This document shows, in pieces, positions 1 through 11,434 of a stretch of DNA of 64,000 nucleotides (position 1 is the stretch's first letter; each line of letters opens with the position of its first letter). The stretch is taken from positions 115,161 through 179,160 of the forward strand of contig JBNGIO010006265.1 of assembly GCA_049999805.1 (NCBI GenBank), written 5' to 3'. The translations under genes were made by a program, and so were the position numbers. Origin of the DNA: Folioceros fuciformis. Taxonomy: Eukaryota > Anthocerotophyta > Anthocerotopsida > Anthocerotales. Below the pieces are notes generated by a model. It saw only the letters and a program-made list of their open reading frames with translations. It did not search any database and was not told where the DNA came from.

Positions 1-159
1 CGAAAACAGCTTTCCAAGAGCAGCATGCTATTAGGGACACTCTGCGGAAAAATTTTACTCGTATTGAGTTGAAAAATGGTGCTGCCAGATTCTAAGTTTA
101 TGAATCAACTCGCTACACCAAGAGGGCAGAACCTTGCAAGGAGGCCAAACGCTACTAAC

Positions 160-1098
160 CGTCAAGAAGCCGTGTTCCATCAAACACTGGCACACTCCAA
201 GGTGATAGGGAAACAACAACCCAGCAGCAGAGAAACTGAAACCTGGGCTCGTCAGTGCAGGCCTTTCCTGCTCAGCGATAACATCTTTCTTCCTCTGCTC
301 CCACTGAACAAGAGGATCCAAATCGTCTCTCGTGACCGAATCAATACCATCGTCTCCCTCTCTCCTCCCCTGCGTGCTGGAAAGGCCTTCAGATGGTTCT
401 TGAAAGGCCTTTGCCACACTTCTCAAGAGGTTCTTAAAGGCAAACCACTCTTGAATGCTAGACCGCCATTTGATAAAAATTTGCACGGCTCCGTCTCCTC
501 CTGCTTGACCTACAACTACATCTGCAACTGCAGCTCCGTCAGCACCAGAAGCAGCCAAGGGACGGCTGTCTCCAGATTGGCTAACTTGAATCCCATCCAT
601 CACAGACGCAGGAACCGAGCACGGCGCATCTTTGCACTCTCGGCCGGCATGTTCCGATTCAACGCCCTGGGGGCTCATTGCACCATCAACAGCAGCCTCA
701 TTCTGCTCCTCCGAAAAGACTCTGGCAACCAGTTCCGGCCCCGCAGGACGGTGACCGAAAACGCTCCTTCCCCCAGGCAGCACATTCCAAGAAGAGCCCG
801 ATCTTAAATGCTTCGCAGCACCCGACCTGCTGCCCGGAATCGTAGCCATCCGAGCACCGTTACAACTGCGCACGGAGTTACATGCCTGGGACGCAACCTG
901 AGCATGACAGACATCTCCCGCCCCCCGAATCTGCCATGCGTGATAGCACATGAAAGCACCAATTCCCAAGGCCCGCTCCATGGCTCCGTCACCAAGCACG
1001 CCAGGCACAGAAAGCTGGATCATACCGCCTCCCGCAGTCCGCACGGAACTTCCACCATCCTGCACACAGAATTCAAAAACCATGAGCGCGCAATCCAT
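160..1098 (-). CDS. Patatin-like acyl hydrolase, first exon (cut by window edge)
   Basis: This is the first coding exon of a patatin-like phospholipase/acyl hydrolase on the minus strand. The ATG is at 1096-1098 and a donor (G/GTTAGT) follows position 160. The last ~60 residues contain the family's entry motif, G-F-S-F-S-A-A-G-L-L-F-P-Y-H-L-G-V, which precedes the catalytic G-x-S-x-G loop. That loop should lie in the next exon, off or at the left edge. A weak hydrophobic stretch (L-G-I-G-A-F-M) sits near residue 45, and a long polar, low-similarity region follows it. The exon ends at exactly the same codon position as exon 1 of the complete homologue at 8884-11126, so the two are paralogues. 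The N-terminal halves have diverged strongly. Family known; substrate unknown. Confidence 0.7.
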
Positions 1099-2375
1099 CC
1101 ATCCACCTCTCCCGCCAGCCTGAGCCGCGACACGATCGCACCAGCATTACCTCACACCAATTCTCCCACTGCGATTCGGATTCGAATTCGGATTCGGATT
1201 CGGACACAACAACATAGGCAGGAACCTGAGACGAGCCTACGCCTACCAAATTGCTTTTGAAGCCATGGAGAATTGCACTGTCCAGTCAGTGAACGGAAGT
1301 CCCAGCCTCGGTACAGATCGCACGCGGAAGTTGCCTCCGCATTCGGCCTGGAGCCAGAGAAGCTGCTGATGGAGCGGAGCCTCCAGGAAAGGTCTCACGC
1401 CAAGGAGCGCATGCGTCCACAACCGACCAATCCTGAGTTGGAGCGGAGAATCGGGAGTCAGGAGGAGCCGCAAGCCTTCCGCTCCTCCCAAGTCGCAGTG
1501 TCACACGAAACAGTTACGGGACGTATAGCCATGCTGGGATCCTTGGAGCATGCCAGCCGTGTTCTCAAACAAGTCCGATGCGTCTTTTCAGTAAGACAAA
1601 CATCAGACAACAAACGTTTAGAACAAGGCACTTGTGGCTCCTTGGCTTTGGGCTTTGCAGCAGGCGGCCCGCGCAGGGCTGTACGGATGGAGGGAGGGGG
1701 ACAATCGTTTGGAGTGTTCAATTAACTACAACTATGCGATTAATTCATCGAAAATTCACGTTGTCAAGTCATTTTGCACAAGGCCTCGGTGGCAAGATCC
1801 ACATCGAAGATGAGTGGTCATACCGGTGGATGCCTTTCCTAAATTGCGATAGTCCGAGGACGGCAAAGGAGGCGACGACGTGGTTGAAGTTAGATCGGTG
1901 GTCGGGTTTGATTCCGATCATTATTTGAGGGACCAGATGGAGCAAAGCTTCGTTCGTCATGAATGACAAGATCGGACTTCTGCAGCCGTTTCCTGGGCCC
2001 AGGGCGTGACTAGATGGCGGCTGTGGCGCGTCAGAAGTGAGGGAAGGGACGAGTTGCCTGTGCAGTCATCAGTGGCTGTTCACTCCGTTGCAGCACATCT
2101 GTAGGGTTGCTGGTCTATGTTCACTGGTCTCGCCCTTTTTGTGGTATGAATCCGGAATGTGTGATTTCTTGTGCCACTCGAGTTAATGATGCTATGACCG
2201 TGAACTTGAACTGGTAGATCTCATTGTGCCGCTGCTAGAGGCTCTAAGGCTGCTTCTTGAGGATCTGTGGATCAGGGAGTTGCTTTATCAAAGAAGGATC
2301 AGTAGGATCTCGGAATTGGAGTTCAATTGTCGCTTCATTCACGTTGGACTCGCGTTAGGGTGAGGGTGAAGGTGG
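1099..2375. other. Intergenic, no gene recognised
   Basis: I see no convincing gene between the start of the patatin-like exon and the end of the PACRG-like gene. Open frames here have no family-like segments and no consistent exon pattern. A short imperfect hexanucleotide run (GATTCG-type) lies at about 1173-1206. Confidence 0.5.
1173..1206. repeat. Imperfect (GATTCG)n microsatellite
   Basis: Five to six near-perfect copies of a GATTCG/GGATTC hexamer occur in tandem. The repeat lies just upstream of the patatin-like exon on its strand, so it may sit in that gene's leader or promoter. Confidence 0.8.
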
Positions 2376-3772
2376 TTACCTAGGTGATCCGTTGTTGAAG
2401 ACTGAGCTGTAGGTCGCAACCTGCACGAGAACAGAGAGCCATAACATAATGGTACGCATACAGAGATTACCAAAAAGGATGCCGTCCGAAGTTGGACACA
2501 GTGAGGTAGGCACCTTCGACTTGATTATGGAATAAGCTTGAGGTCCTGCCTTCTGCTCCAGCCAGTCACGTTAAGCTCTGAATTTGACACACTTGTGCGC
2601 ACCAATGCCATGGACAAAAAGCACATTTTAATCCCGATTCCTAACAACCTACCTCGAGAGTCTGCAAAGTCTCCTGAATCTGCTTGCAACCAGCAAACAA
2701 GTCACAAACTTCACTCTAGCAGCAACGCACAGCCAGAGCACACGGACTTAGTCCACACACAATGTGAAAGAACCAACCTCCTCGTTCTGGCTTTTGTCGA
2801 AAATCTTCTTGTTAATCTGAAATACCAGAACACCGACCGTGTGACAAACTGATAAGAGAGCAAAGCCACGACCTGCTGAACAGCTTAAGTGCATACCTGG
2901 ACGAGAAGAACATCAATGTAAGGATTGAGCACAGCTCCAACCGCAGCTGACAGGTCCCTGCAATGGACACAAACTCATGAATCCACCCTAGAAAGATCCC
3001 GTCACGTTGATGCAGCCACAAGCGGCATCGGCAAGAGCAAAACCTGAGGGCTTTAAGACCCACTCTAAACACGTTCTTGTCTGGATGGCCAAGACATGCC
3101 CTTAGAGGGGGAACCAGCCTGCTGAGGAGGGGCACGGTCTTGGCGGCTGCACCCTGCCATCACCATCCACTCCGTCAACCCTGCGACAGACTCACGTTCT
3201 GTGCCACAAACACGAGCCCCGGCACCTGTGCTTGCAGCAGGTTCTCAAATGCGGTCCGAGCAACAAACGTATACGGATGCTCTGTCTCCAGCAGGCCCTC
3301 GGCCACCGTTACCAGGATGGGATCGTAATTCAGGGCTGCATTACCACCGGCCCCTGTTCAGCAAGGCTGGCACCCTCCCCGTACCCCTTTGAGGCATGCA
3401 TGGACTAGCAGAAACGCACAGCTTGGGGGCCGGTCCCATTGCAGCCTCGATACCACAGATCCGTGGTTTATCCGGCACGGAATGGATCCCGCCACATACG
3501 CCCTTCCGAACACCCTGCGAGCCACGCCTCCCTCAGTCAGACACACACACCCTAGACCTAGCGCACGCCACGCCATGCCATGCCCTGCCCTGCTCCTTCA
3601 CATCCTCCACAGCTCTCCCGCACATCAAGCCCAGACCAGCGCCAGGCCCCAGCGCAAAAGATCGCAGTGCGTACGAGAGGGGCCGGCGCACAAACGGGTG
3701 CGTAGCCCGCACCGCGTGCTTGCGCGACGGAAGCAGGTTCTTGTTCAATTTAGAACTGAGCGCGACCGCCAT
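2376..3772 (-). CDS. PACRGL: PACRG-like protein (axoneme-associated family)
   Basis: Nine small exons give a 234-residue product, close to the usual ~250 of PACRG-like proteins. Exons (minus strand): 3772-3624, 3514-3420, 3335-3196, 3153-3044, 2957-2897, 2816-2778, 2679-2653, 2552-2514, 2420-2376; all phases agree. Family landmarks appear in order: I-P-C-R-x-x-H-G-S-V, L-Q-W-D, E-T-E-H-P-Y-T-F-V-A-R, then helical repeats V-P-L-L-S-R-L-V-P-P-L-R and V-F-R-V-G-L-K-A-L-R, and a C-terminal I-I-K-S-K-V-A-T-Y-S-S. PACRG-family proteins bind microtubules and are tied to cilia and flagella, so a role in the sperm flagellum is likely. Exon 1 is the least certain, because its donor was chosen only because it fits the phase. 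The last intron is a multiple of three and has no stop, so it could instead be coding. The gene lies head-to-head with solanesyl diphosphate synthase, 529 bp apart. Confidence 0.85.
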
Positions 3773-4301
3773 GGACCAGGGCGCTGGTTCCGCCGGCTTC
3801 CGATTCTTCTTCTTGCAAGCTTCGAGCTGCGAAGGGAGCCGTAACCGCGACTAACCCCCTCCTCCACTTCCATTTTTAGTTTCCCAGCACACACCGCCCA
3901 TATCTACATCTCTGGGGACACAAATTACACCGTAACCAGACTGCCTTCCGTAAGGCCTATGGATCTCGCCCTTCGTTAAGGAAGCCATATTCAAAAAGAG
4001 CTTGGAACCGGTGAGGTACAGCAGGAGCTTACGGGAGTTTGCAGGGCCTGAATCAGGCACATTTATCTCGTCTCCCTCACTGAGGCTCCATCATCAGTAA
4101 CATGTATGAGTGACGCGTATAATACATACATACATACTGGCTAGTGCGTGGCATTTTGAGGAGCATGCAGGTACGTAGGAGGAACACTGTGCGGCGTTCC
4201 TGGAGGAGCCGGCACTGGCCGGTGTACGAATGAGGGGTTGGGAAGCTCGCAAATAGCTGGGGCCTGTGGACTGCCTGCGGTGAGATCGGCGGTGGGGCCC
4301 C
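3773..4301. promoter_or_regulatory. Shared divergent promoter region
   Basis: This 529-bp interval separates the ATGs of the PACRG-like gene (-) and the solanesyl diphosphate synthase gene (+). It must hold both promoters and both 5' leaders. I see no clear TATA element placed to serve either gene. Confidence 0.5.
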
Positions 4302-7150
4302 ATGTCCGTGCTGCGCTGTTTGTGTGGAGCTTGGAGATCCTCTGACGCTGAGCAGGTGAATCGCGGCGGCGGCTGCAGGCTAGAATTCACCGAGGCCGGT
4401 GCTGGGAGCCGGGGCGGCGCAGGCAGGGCCTCCTGCCGGGGAAGCTGGCGCTGCGGTGAGGGGATGGTCGGAGGAGGCGGCGGCTGCTCTGTCTGCTGAT
4501 ATCCGCGTTCGGGTTGGAAATGAGGTTGCTGCGCAACCTGCAGCGAGTGCGTGGCACTGTCCTCCTGGCTTACTTTTGCTTTGATTCCGTGTAATTTGGG
4601 GCTTGGATGGCTGTCTGGATGCTGTGGTGGCGAGGATTTGGTGCAGCTCGTTTTCTGCATTGTTTTGACCTAGTTTAGGGAGGGGTTTTGTGGTGGATCG
4701 GCGACTGGTGAATGCGCTGGTGGAGGATTGGTGAGAATTGATGCCATTGGTTGGAATGGAAATTCTGCGGGTTTGAGCTCGCTTTGTTTCTGGCAGGTTC
4801 GACTACAGCTGGCGGTCGCTGCTCGGGGGCAGCGGTGCCTCCCCTTTGATGGAACAGGATCTGCTAGAGGTTTAGTGTCGTCCGACTCGGCGGAGCTGTT
4901 GTCATGTTTGCCCCGAGTCGTGCAGAGGAAATTCGCCGGTTTCCAGCCTGTGCTAGATCCTGGTCTTCGGGAGTCCTCGTCGGGCAGCTATGCCAAGCAC
5001 CAGGTGATTCGCAGCTGGTCGGTCTACGTTATCGCTTTCCGGTGGACCTTATGTTCAGAAGGAGATTCACTCCGGTTGGTGAGGCCTTGTGTAATTTTAG
5101 GATGTGGATGTGTGCAGGATAAGGTGGACCCCTTTTCTTTAGTGGCAGATGAGCTCGCTTTGCTGGCGCACAGATTGCGTGATATGGTTTCTGTTGAGGT
5201 TCGTGCATGCAAGGTGGACGTAATTTGCTGCAGCGACACTTGTATGTAAGGTCAGCAGCTTCTTGTGCGTCTCTTTTCATTGACGAACCTGGTGGTGCAG
5301 GTTCCTAGGTTAGCATCAGCTGCTGAGTATTTCTTCAAGCTTGGGGTTGAAGGCAAACGTTTTCGGCCTATGGTACGGTATCTATCCCTCATGGCTGTTT
5401 TGGCATGGACTTCCTTGTCGCTACTTGTGAGAACTCTCTGTAAACCCAGATAACCTGTACAGCAGTGAGTCGATTCACAAATATCATTTTTCTACGTTCC
5501 TGTCAGGTGTTATTGCTGATGGCATCATCAATGACTGTAGTGCTACCAGATATGGCCTCAACTTTTGTGAACGATCATATGGCAAAGGAGCGGAGGTTGA
5601 GGCAGCAGCGCATTGCAGAAATCACGGAAATGATCCATGTATGCGCTTGTTCCTGTGCAACATACATTGCCTGACAGTTGTTCCGATAGCAGCTTGGCTA
5701 ATATGCTATGGTTCCTTGTAGGTTGCAAGCCTTCTCCATGACGACGTCTTGGACCTTGCAGAAACTCGCAGAGGCGTGGGTTCTCTGAACTTCGTAATGG
5801 GCAACAAGGCAAGTTGCTGACTTTGCCGACTTCCGGTACTGCATTATGAATGACACAGGCAGTGATAAGTGATACCCACTGTCCACTGCGAGAGAATGTT
5901 GTAGTCTAGTTGAAGCAGGGATTTGTTGTCAGCAGTTCAAATCTTTTAAGAATGTTCTGGACTGCTGTTATCTTTAAAGTTCTGAACTTCTGTAAACTAA
6001 CAGCGTGGCTAAACCTGATTGTGCAGTTGGCTGTCCTGGCTGGGGACTTTCTTCTAGCACGGGCTTCTGTTGCACTGGCATCCTTAAAAAATACCGAGGT
6101 ACAGCGATGCTGTTGCTTGGCAATTGCAGAACTTATGGCATCTGTATGATCGATTTGCTCCAGATTTTACATTTTGTCCTCAGCATTTCTTCAATGCGCA
6201 GGTTGTGGAGTTGCTGTCAAAAGTATTGGAACATTTGGTCACTGGTGAAATCATGCAGCTGACCAGCGAAAAGGAAGATAATTTCAGGTGGGCCTGTATT
6301 TGTGTTGTCTTGTGCTTACCAAAAAGTCCCTTGCTCGAAAATAAAATCCGGCCTATACTGCAGTATGGATTATTATATGAAGAAAACGTTCTACAAGACC
6401 GCTTCTTTGATGGCCAATAGTTGCAAGTCAATAGCAATCCTGGCCGATCAGCCAGCTGAGGTTGCCACACTCGCATTTGAGTATGGACGCCACCTGGTAC
6501 GTCTAGGGATGAGGGTTTGGGCTTTCGTTATTTTAACTTGAGGCATGCACGGAGCTGAATCAAATGTCGCGTCTTCACTCTATGCATTTGGAACACCGCC
6601 AGGGTCTTGCTTATCAGCTAGTTGATGATGCGTTGGATTTTACTGGAACACAAGCGACTCTGGGAAAGCCAGCTCTCTCTGACTTGCGCCAGGTATGTCC
6701 CTGGAGTTAATTCTTAACCATGCGTACTGCAATGAGCAAGAGAGAGTTCTGCAGCCTTGTTCTGTGCCCCAACAGGGTCTGGTAACTGCTCCAGTTCTTT
6801 TTGCATTGGAGGAGCAGCCACAAATGTACGAGTTGATCAGCCGGGGATTCAAAGCCCCTGAAGATGTCAATCTGGTAGTCTTCGGCACTCCTGTTCTTGT
6901 TAGACACATCTGCCTGCCTTTTACACAACCGTTCTATGAATCAACGGGGTAAATTGGCTGTTCCTTTCAGGCCTTGAAATTGGTGAATAGCAGCAATGGC
7001 ATCAAGAGGACCCGAGATCTAGCAGCCCAGCACGCCGCGCAGGCCGCTGAAGCCATTGCTTCTCTACCTGACTCCGATTCTGAGAGGGTGCAGCAATGCC
7101 GGCGGGCTCTGAGCGAGTTGGCGGAGCACGTGGTGACGAGAACCAAGTAA
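4302..7150 (+). CDS. SPS3: Solanesyl/polyprenyl diphosphate synthase (ubiquinone side chain)
   Basis: A trans-type long-chain prenyl diphosphate synthase that extends farnesyl or geranylgeranyl diphosphate with isopentenyl diphosphate to make the ubiquinone side chain, normally in mitochondria. Twelve exons: 4302-4355, 4797-5003, 5118-5198, 5301-5372, 5507-5638, 5722-5808, 6027-6098, 6202-6287, 6364-6496, 6603-6692, 6776-6874, 6971-7150, giving 430 residues (family ~420). The first Asp-rich motif is D-D-V-L-D (189-193) and the second D-D-A-L-D (316-320). [17 protein letters not shown] and H-L-V-T-G-E also match. The Arg/Cys-rich start looks like a targeting presequence. The intron after 5808 begins GC (AAG/GCAAGT), and the reading frame demands that border. 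First-exon choice is by phase and is the weakest part. Plastid SPS1/2-type function is possible but the sequence resembles the mitochondrial clade more. Confidence 0.9.
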
Positions 7151-8412
7151 TGAGTGAGCAGCATACTCCGCTTTTTGCCTCGCTACCAAGTCAATCGAGT
7201 TGATCATCTCCGATGTACTTGTAGATAATAATCAGTGACAGGAAGCAGTCAGAACTGGGACAGCGAGAATTTTGACAAGAGTCTGGCCGAGCTAGTAGGT
7301 AGAAGGTACTATGCATCCGTACTTCCTGTCTGTTGCCATTGTTTTCCTATTGACAGGCCCTTACAGTAAAGAGGCTTTGATTGGTAGAGTAACTGGTATC
7401 CGCACTGGTTGTGTGAGGATGAACTCACATGCCACCTCTGTAACCTGCTCTCCTTAAAGCACCAGTACCTAGTCGTTTGACTCCATGCAGGGGTGGCCCC
7501 AGTTTCTCCTCAGGCCATAACGAACTTGTCCCCTGTCCAGCAAGCAGGACAGGAGCTGAGTGACGGGAGGCGAGGAGTGGTTGGGGCCTGTCATCGTGTC
7601 CATCGAAGGAGGCCGCGGCCCCGCGTCCAAGACCCTGGAGCTGAGAGTTCCACCTCGAGCTCATCGCGATGGGAGTTGCGGGTACGTCCCAGCCCTAATT
7701 CCCTGTTCATCAATTCCCGCACGGCTGAGCATGTGTGGAGACTACGAAGTTGACCATAGTAAAAGCCAGTGAACGGATAGCCATAAAGACCTGACTTACA
7801 TTGGACTGGAGTTCCGGCTTTGTCGCTGTTGCAAAGTACTGTACATACAGAGAAGTGCGCGACGCCCGCCTTTTTCTTCGGCGGCGCCGGGCCAGCGTGT
7901 CGGTTGTGAGTAAGTTTGAATCGTGAATCTCCGCGCTGGCTTGGCCGTAGCTGGTGCGAGTGTGGAGCGATGGTAGGCAACACATGGGTGGTCTCTGGTT
8001 CAGCCATGGATCCTCCGGCTCCACCACCAGATTGCGCCTGTAGCTACCTGTCATCCCAAGCTACCCACCCGGATCTGTCCTCCACCGGTCGCTCCTTCCG
8101 CTGGCTCCCGGCCCCGAGGAAGGAGAGCAGTCCCAGCCCACGAGCCAGCCCCTCACTCCTCAACGTGCTGCTTATAACATCCTCTTCCGCATTCGTCTCT
8201 TCGGTGAGCCTTTCGAACACCCAACCACCCGCGCACCTGCCTTCTCCCCACTCCACCCCCCCGCCCCCCCGAACCTTCCTCCGCCCTGGCGTGGTGCACA
8301 GCTCGCTTCTCGCACTTCCGGCAGGTGAGCAGGTGCGCCAGGAACGGATTGAGTAGCGTTTCTGTTTCTCTTTGTGGTTTGGTTTCCTGTGAGGTTGGTG
8401 GGCGATTGTGGA

Positions 8413-8512
8413 NNNNNNNNNNNNNNNNNNNNNNNNNNNNNNNNNNNNNNNNNNNNNNNNNNNNNNNNNNNNNNNNNNNNNNNNNNNNNNNNNNNNNNNN
8501 NNNNNNNNNNNN
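8413..8512. other. Scaffold gap (100 N)
   Basis: Exactly 100 undetermined bases, the usual placeholder for a gap of unknown size. Distances across it should not be trusted. Confidence 0.98.
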
Positions 8513-8585
8513 GTTTGGGACTCTTGTGATGCGTGGAGTGGGGGAGGATTTGGGTTTGTAAGAGGGAGGGATGACAGAATGCTTT

Positions 8586-8633
8586 GAGTGAGTGAGGGAG
8601 TGAATGAATAAATGACTGAATGAATGAGCGAGA
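8586..8633. repeat. Degenerate (TGAR)n microsatellite
   Basis: A run of GAGT/GAAT tetranucleotides (about twelve units) lies just right of the assembly gap. Simple sequence of this kind may have caused the break in assembly. Confidence 0.8.
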
Positions 8634-8883
8634 AGCTCTGCGTTGGTCGGGCAAGGCTCTAGGATTAGGGTGTGAATCACTTCGTCGTTGTAATGCATCT
8701 GCTGCTGCTGACCAGAGCGTTTGTGACAGGTCTTTAGGCTTTTAGTAGGCATTTGGTGACTGTTTCGGTCACGCAATCGATATTCGACAGTTAGCATGCT
8801 TTGTTTGCTATTCTCCTCTGCCTTTGCGTCTGTTTCTGGGAGGCGTGACTGAATAAAGAGGTCCCATTTGAGGGAAGTGGAAG

Positions 8884-11126
8884 ATGCATATGGCTTTCCG
8901 AGCTCCAGGATTCTTTGCGGATTTCAACTTCCCGGAGAAGTTGGTTCCCAGTTATGAGCGGACTCTGCTGGTGACGTCACTCATGGGCCTGTGGCAGGCA
9001 TTCTCCATTTTGATCTTGGTGGCGGTTGTCGGCGGCTTGCTGCTGGCTCAGCTGCAGAGATGGTTGCAGAGGTACCTGACGCAGGAAAGCGATCCTGGCG
9101 CCAGTCTGGAATGTGCATCGGAAAGCGCTGCCGCTGGTGGTGCTGGTGGCGAGACTGAGGGTGTGGTTTCGGCCCGCGCATTCTCGGCTGGAGCTGGAGC
9201 TGGAGTGGTGCCGGCTGCAAGGGAGGATGACGCTGCTTTTTCCAACGATGGGGTGTATGACGAAGACGGGCTGCTAGGAGGGCTCTGGAATTTGAATTCG
9301 GCGTTGCACTTTGGGCAAGACTATGAGTGGATCTACAAACTTTCAGAGGCGAATCTTGAACTGGGGGATGCGAGTCTGGCATCTCTGTACGCGCAGGCTA
9401 GCAGTCTTTTAGCCGAGCTTTACGCGCGTCTTCTGTTGAAGTATTCGCAGTTCACTGCTGCGGATGAATGTGAGGCTGGAGGGTCTGTAGGGAGCGGTGA
9501 GGACGATGAAGAGGAAAGCTTTCGCAATCCTCGCTGTTGCGGATCGGCCACCTGCGTTTGCTTCAGCGCGGATTCCTGCGATGGAATGCGCGGTAACTTG
9601 CCGACAAGGAGGAGGAAAGCAATGCAGCAGCTGCAAACTGGTGAGAGGATGGAGGACGAGGGCGAGGAAATCGCGTCCATCGAGGCAGATGAAGTGAGCC
9701 CTAATGTTGAATGGGGCCTCCGGAAGAAGGATTTGATTGCTGAGGAGAATAGGCGGCTGGACCTGAGCCGTGGATTCTCCTTCTCAGCTGCAGGTCTACT
9801 GTTCCCCTACTATCTAGGGGTGGCGCATTGCCTGAAAGAGCATGACTTCCTGAAGGTTAGGCACCTTGCCTTCCTGCTGAATTTGGTCCTGTCTGTGAGT
9901 CAATTGGAGTGTCGAAGGGTTTGTTTTGGAGCATGCAGCATGACCGGGATGAGCGACAAGGTATCATTCGTGTTGTTGTTTGTCGTAGGAAGATACTCCG
10001 CTTGCGGGTTCATCAGCCGGCGCCCTTGTGTGTGCTGTTGTTGCGGGGGGTGTGAATATGCGGGATTCGTTGGAGGCCACGAAGGAACTGGGGAGAGAGT
10101 GTCGGGAAGGTGGAACAGCCTTCAAACTCGGGGTATAGATCATCACCTTCTTGTGCAATAAGCTGGTAGTATAAAAATTGCATCTGCTCTTACTCATATG
10201 TCTACCTCATTCTGTTCCATGCAGGCAGTTTTGAGGCGCTTCTTGGATAGGTTCCTACCAGTGGATGCCCATCTGAGAGCGAATGGTCGAATTAGAGGCA
10301 CGTTCACACATCCATAGAGCCACGATTGATCTAGGAGTTCTTGTGTGAAAGGTTCCTTGAAGGGCACTAAGTGGATGATCTCAGCATTACAGTCTGTTAG
10401 GCTGATGGGAATCTTTTGCTGGTTGGGTTTTGCAGTGTCCATCACACAGGTCTTTGGATCACCGAAAGGCCTACTCGTGGATCAGTTTGATTCCAAGGAA
10501 GATCTTTTGGACGCTCTGCTGGCTTCCTGTCACATTCCGTTGTATGTTGCCGCAGGCTCAAACTTCGATTGGATTCCAAACCTTTTCGTTTCCTGTATTC
10601 TGACCCACGATCCGGTGTTTCAGATATTTTGCATCTTGGCCTGTTACACTCTTTAGAAATCGCATCTGTTTGGATGGAGGATTAGCATTTTTCGCGCCAC
10701 CGACAGCAGCCAATCATACAGTAAGCGCTTGCTCATGGAAGTAACAACCAAGTGAAACTGCGCCCTCTCCCGGCTTATGTGCTGCTTGCTGCAATCGTCT
10801 GCAGGTCAGAGTGTGTCCCTTCCCAGGACTAAGATTTGGGAGTTTTGGCATCAGCCCTGATTGTAATCCTTCATTGAAGAGGCCCAACCTGTTCCAGGTA
10901 CACTCGAAAACACACAAAGTTTGAAGCGGAATCGTGCTTGTAGCTGTCCTAAAACGCCTTGTGTTTTTTTTCCGGACAGCTTGTGAGGTGGATGTTGGTA
11001 CCCGCAGAAGACCACCATATGGAGGAGCTTTTTGACCTAGGCTTCCAGGATGCTTTAGGTTGGTGCCGTAAGCATTCACGGTGCAGAACGGATGGTACCC
11101 AACGGAAAAAGAAGAAGCAGCTATAA
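8884..11126 (+). CDS. Patatin-like phospholipase/acyl hydrolase, membrane-anchored
   Basis: Seven exons: 8884-9855, 9989-10132, 10225-10297, 10436-10541, 10624-10720, 10805-10897, 10980-11126; 543 residues. An N-terminal hydrophobic helix (about residues 38-57) suggests a membrane anchor. A low-complexity region follows, then the patatin domain: G-F-S-F-S-A-A-G-L-L-F-P-Y at the end of exon 1, the nucleophile loop A-G-S-S-A-G-A-L in exon 2, and the catalytic Asp in L-D-G-G (exon 5). The Ser-Asp dyad is therefore complete. Patatin-like enzymes cleave acyl groups from glycerolipids; the closest plant proteins I can recall are uncharacterised chloroplast-type acyl hydrolases. The tail is Lys/Arg-rich (R-K-K-K-K). 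Intron 3 (10298-10435) starts with GC rather than GT if the conserved N-G-R-I-R-V is to be read through. A GT donor at about 10286 would also keep frame but lose that motif. Paralogue of the exon at 160-1098. Confidence 0.85.
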
Positions 11127-11434
11127 CATCAACTAGTGTAGATAATCAATTCATCTGCTGCCGAAGTCCAGCCAGGATCTGGCTGGGTGGCACATTGATT
11201 CCCTGCCATGGTCTAAAATCGCCACGTCTCTGTACAATAAACGCTGGAAGCAGAAGTGTTTGAAAAGGTGTATCCTAGTAACGAGGTTCGGAACTACAGA
11301 CATACTGTACTTGGTTTCTGTATACCAAATCAGATCATATTCTCTCCACTCGGTTTCTCACCTCCACCCTGATTGTGTGCGTTGATGCTGGCTGTCAAGT
11401 ATTGCCTCCTGTGTGGAACATGTCGTAGGAAGTT

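Larger units (their letters stand above)
7151..8883. other. Intergenic with assembly gap
   Basis: No gene recognised between solanesyl diphosphate synthase and the second patatin-like gene. The interval contains the 100-N gap and a tetranucleotide repeat. Pyrimidine-rich sequence at 8140-8290 resembles a leader or intron, so exons lost in the gap cannot be excluded. Confidence 0.5.

Noticed and set aside
55-159. Continuation of the patatin-like frame beyond position 160
   Set aside because: The residues after the conserved H-G-F-L-T lose all family similarity, and a donor site at the same codon as in the paralogue shows this is intron read-through.
1273-1928. Overlapping frames of 116-150 codons in the left intergenic region
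   Set aside because: Both strands and several frames are open at similar length with no conserved motif or splice pattern; nothing points to a gene.
4094-4660. 188-codon minus-strand frame rich in Pro and Ser
   Set aside because: Low-complexity composition over the first exon and intron of the prenyl synthase gene, with no family features.
8153-8797. Open frames crossing the N gap
   Set aside because: The translation is open only because undetermined bases are read as X.
10542-10656. Damage in the patatin-like gene before the catalytic Asp
   Set aside because: An acceptor at 10621-10623 gives an exon reading F-A-S-W-P-V-T-L-F-R-N-R-I-C-L-D-G-G, so the gene is intact.
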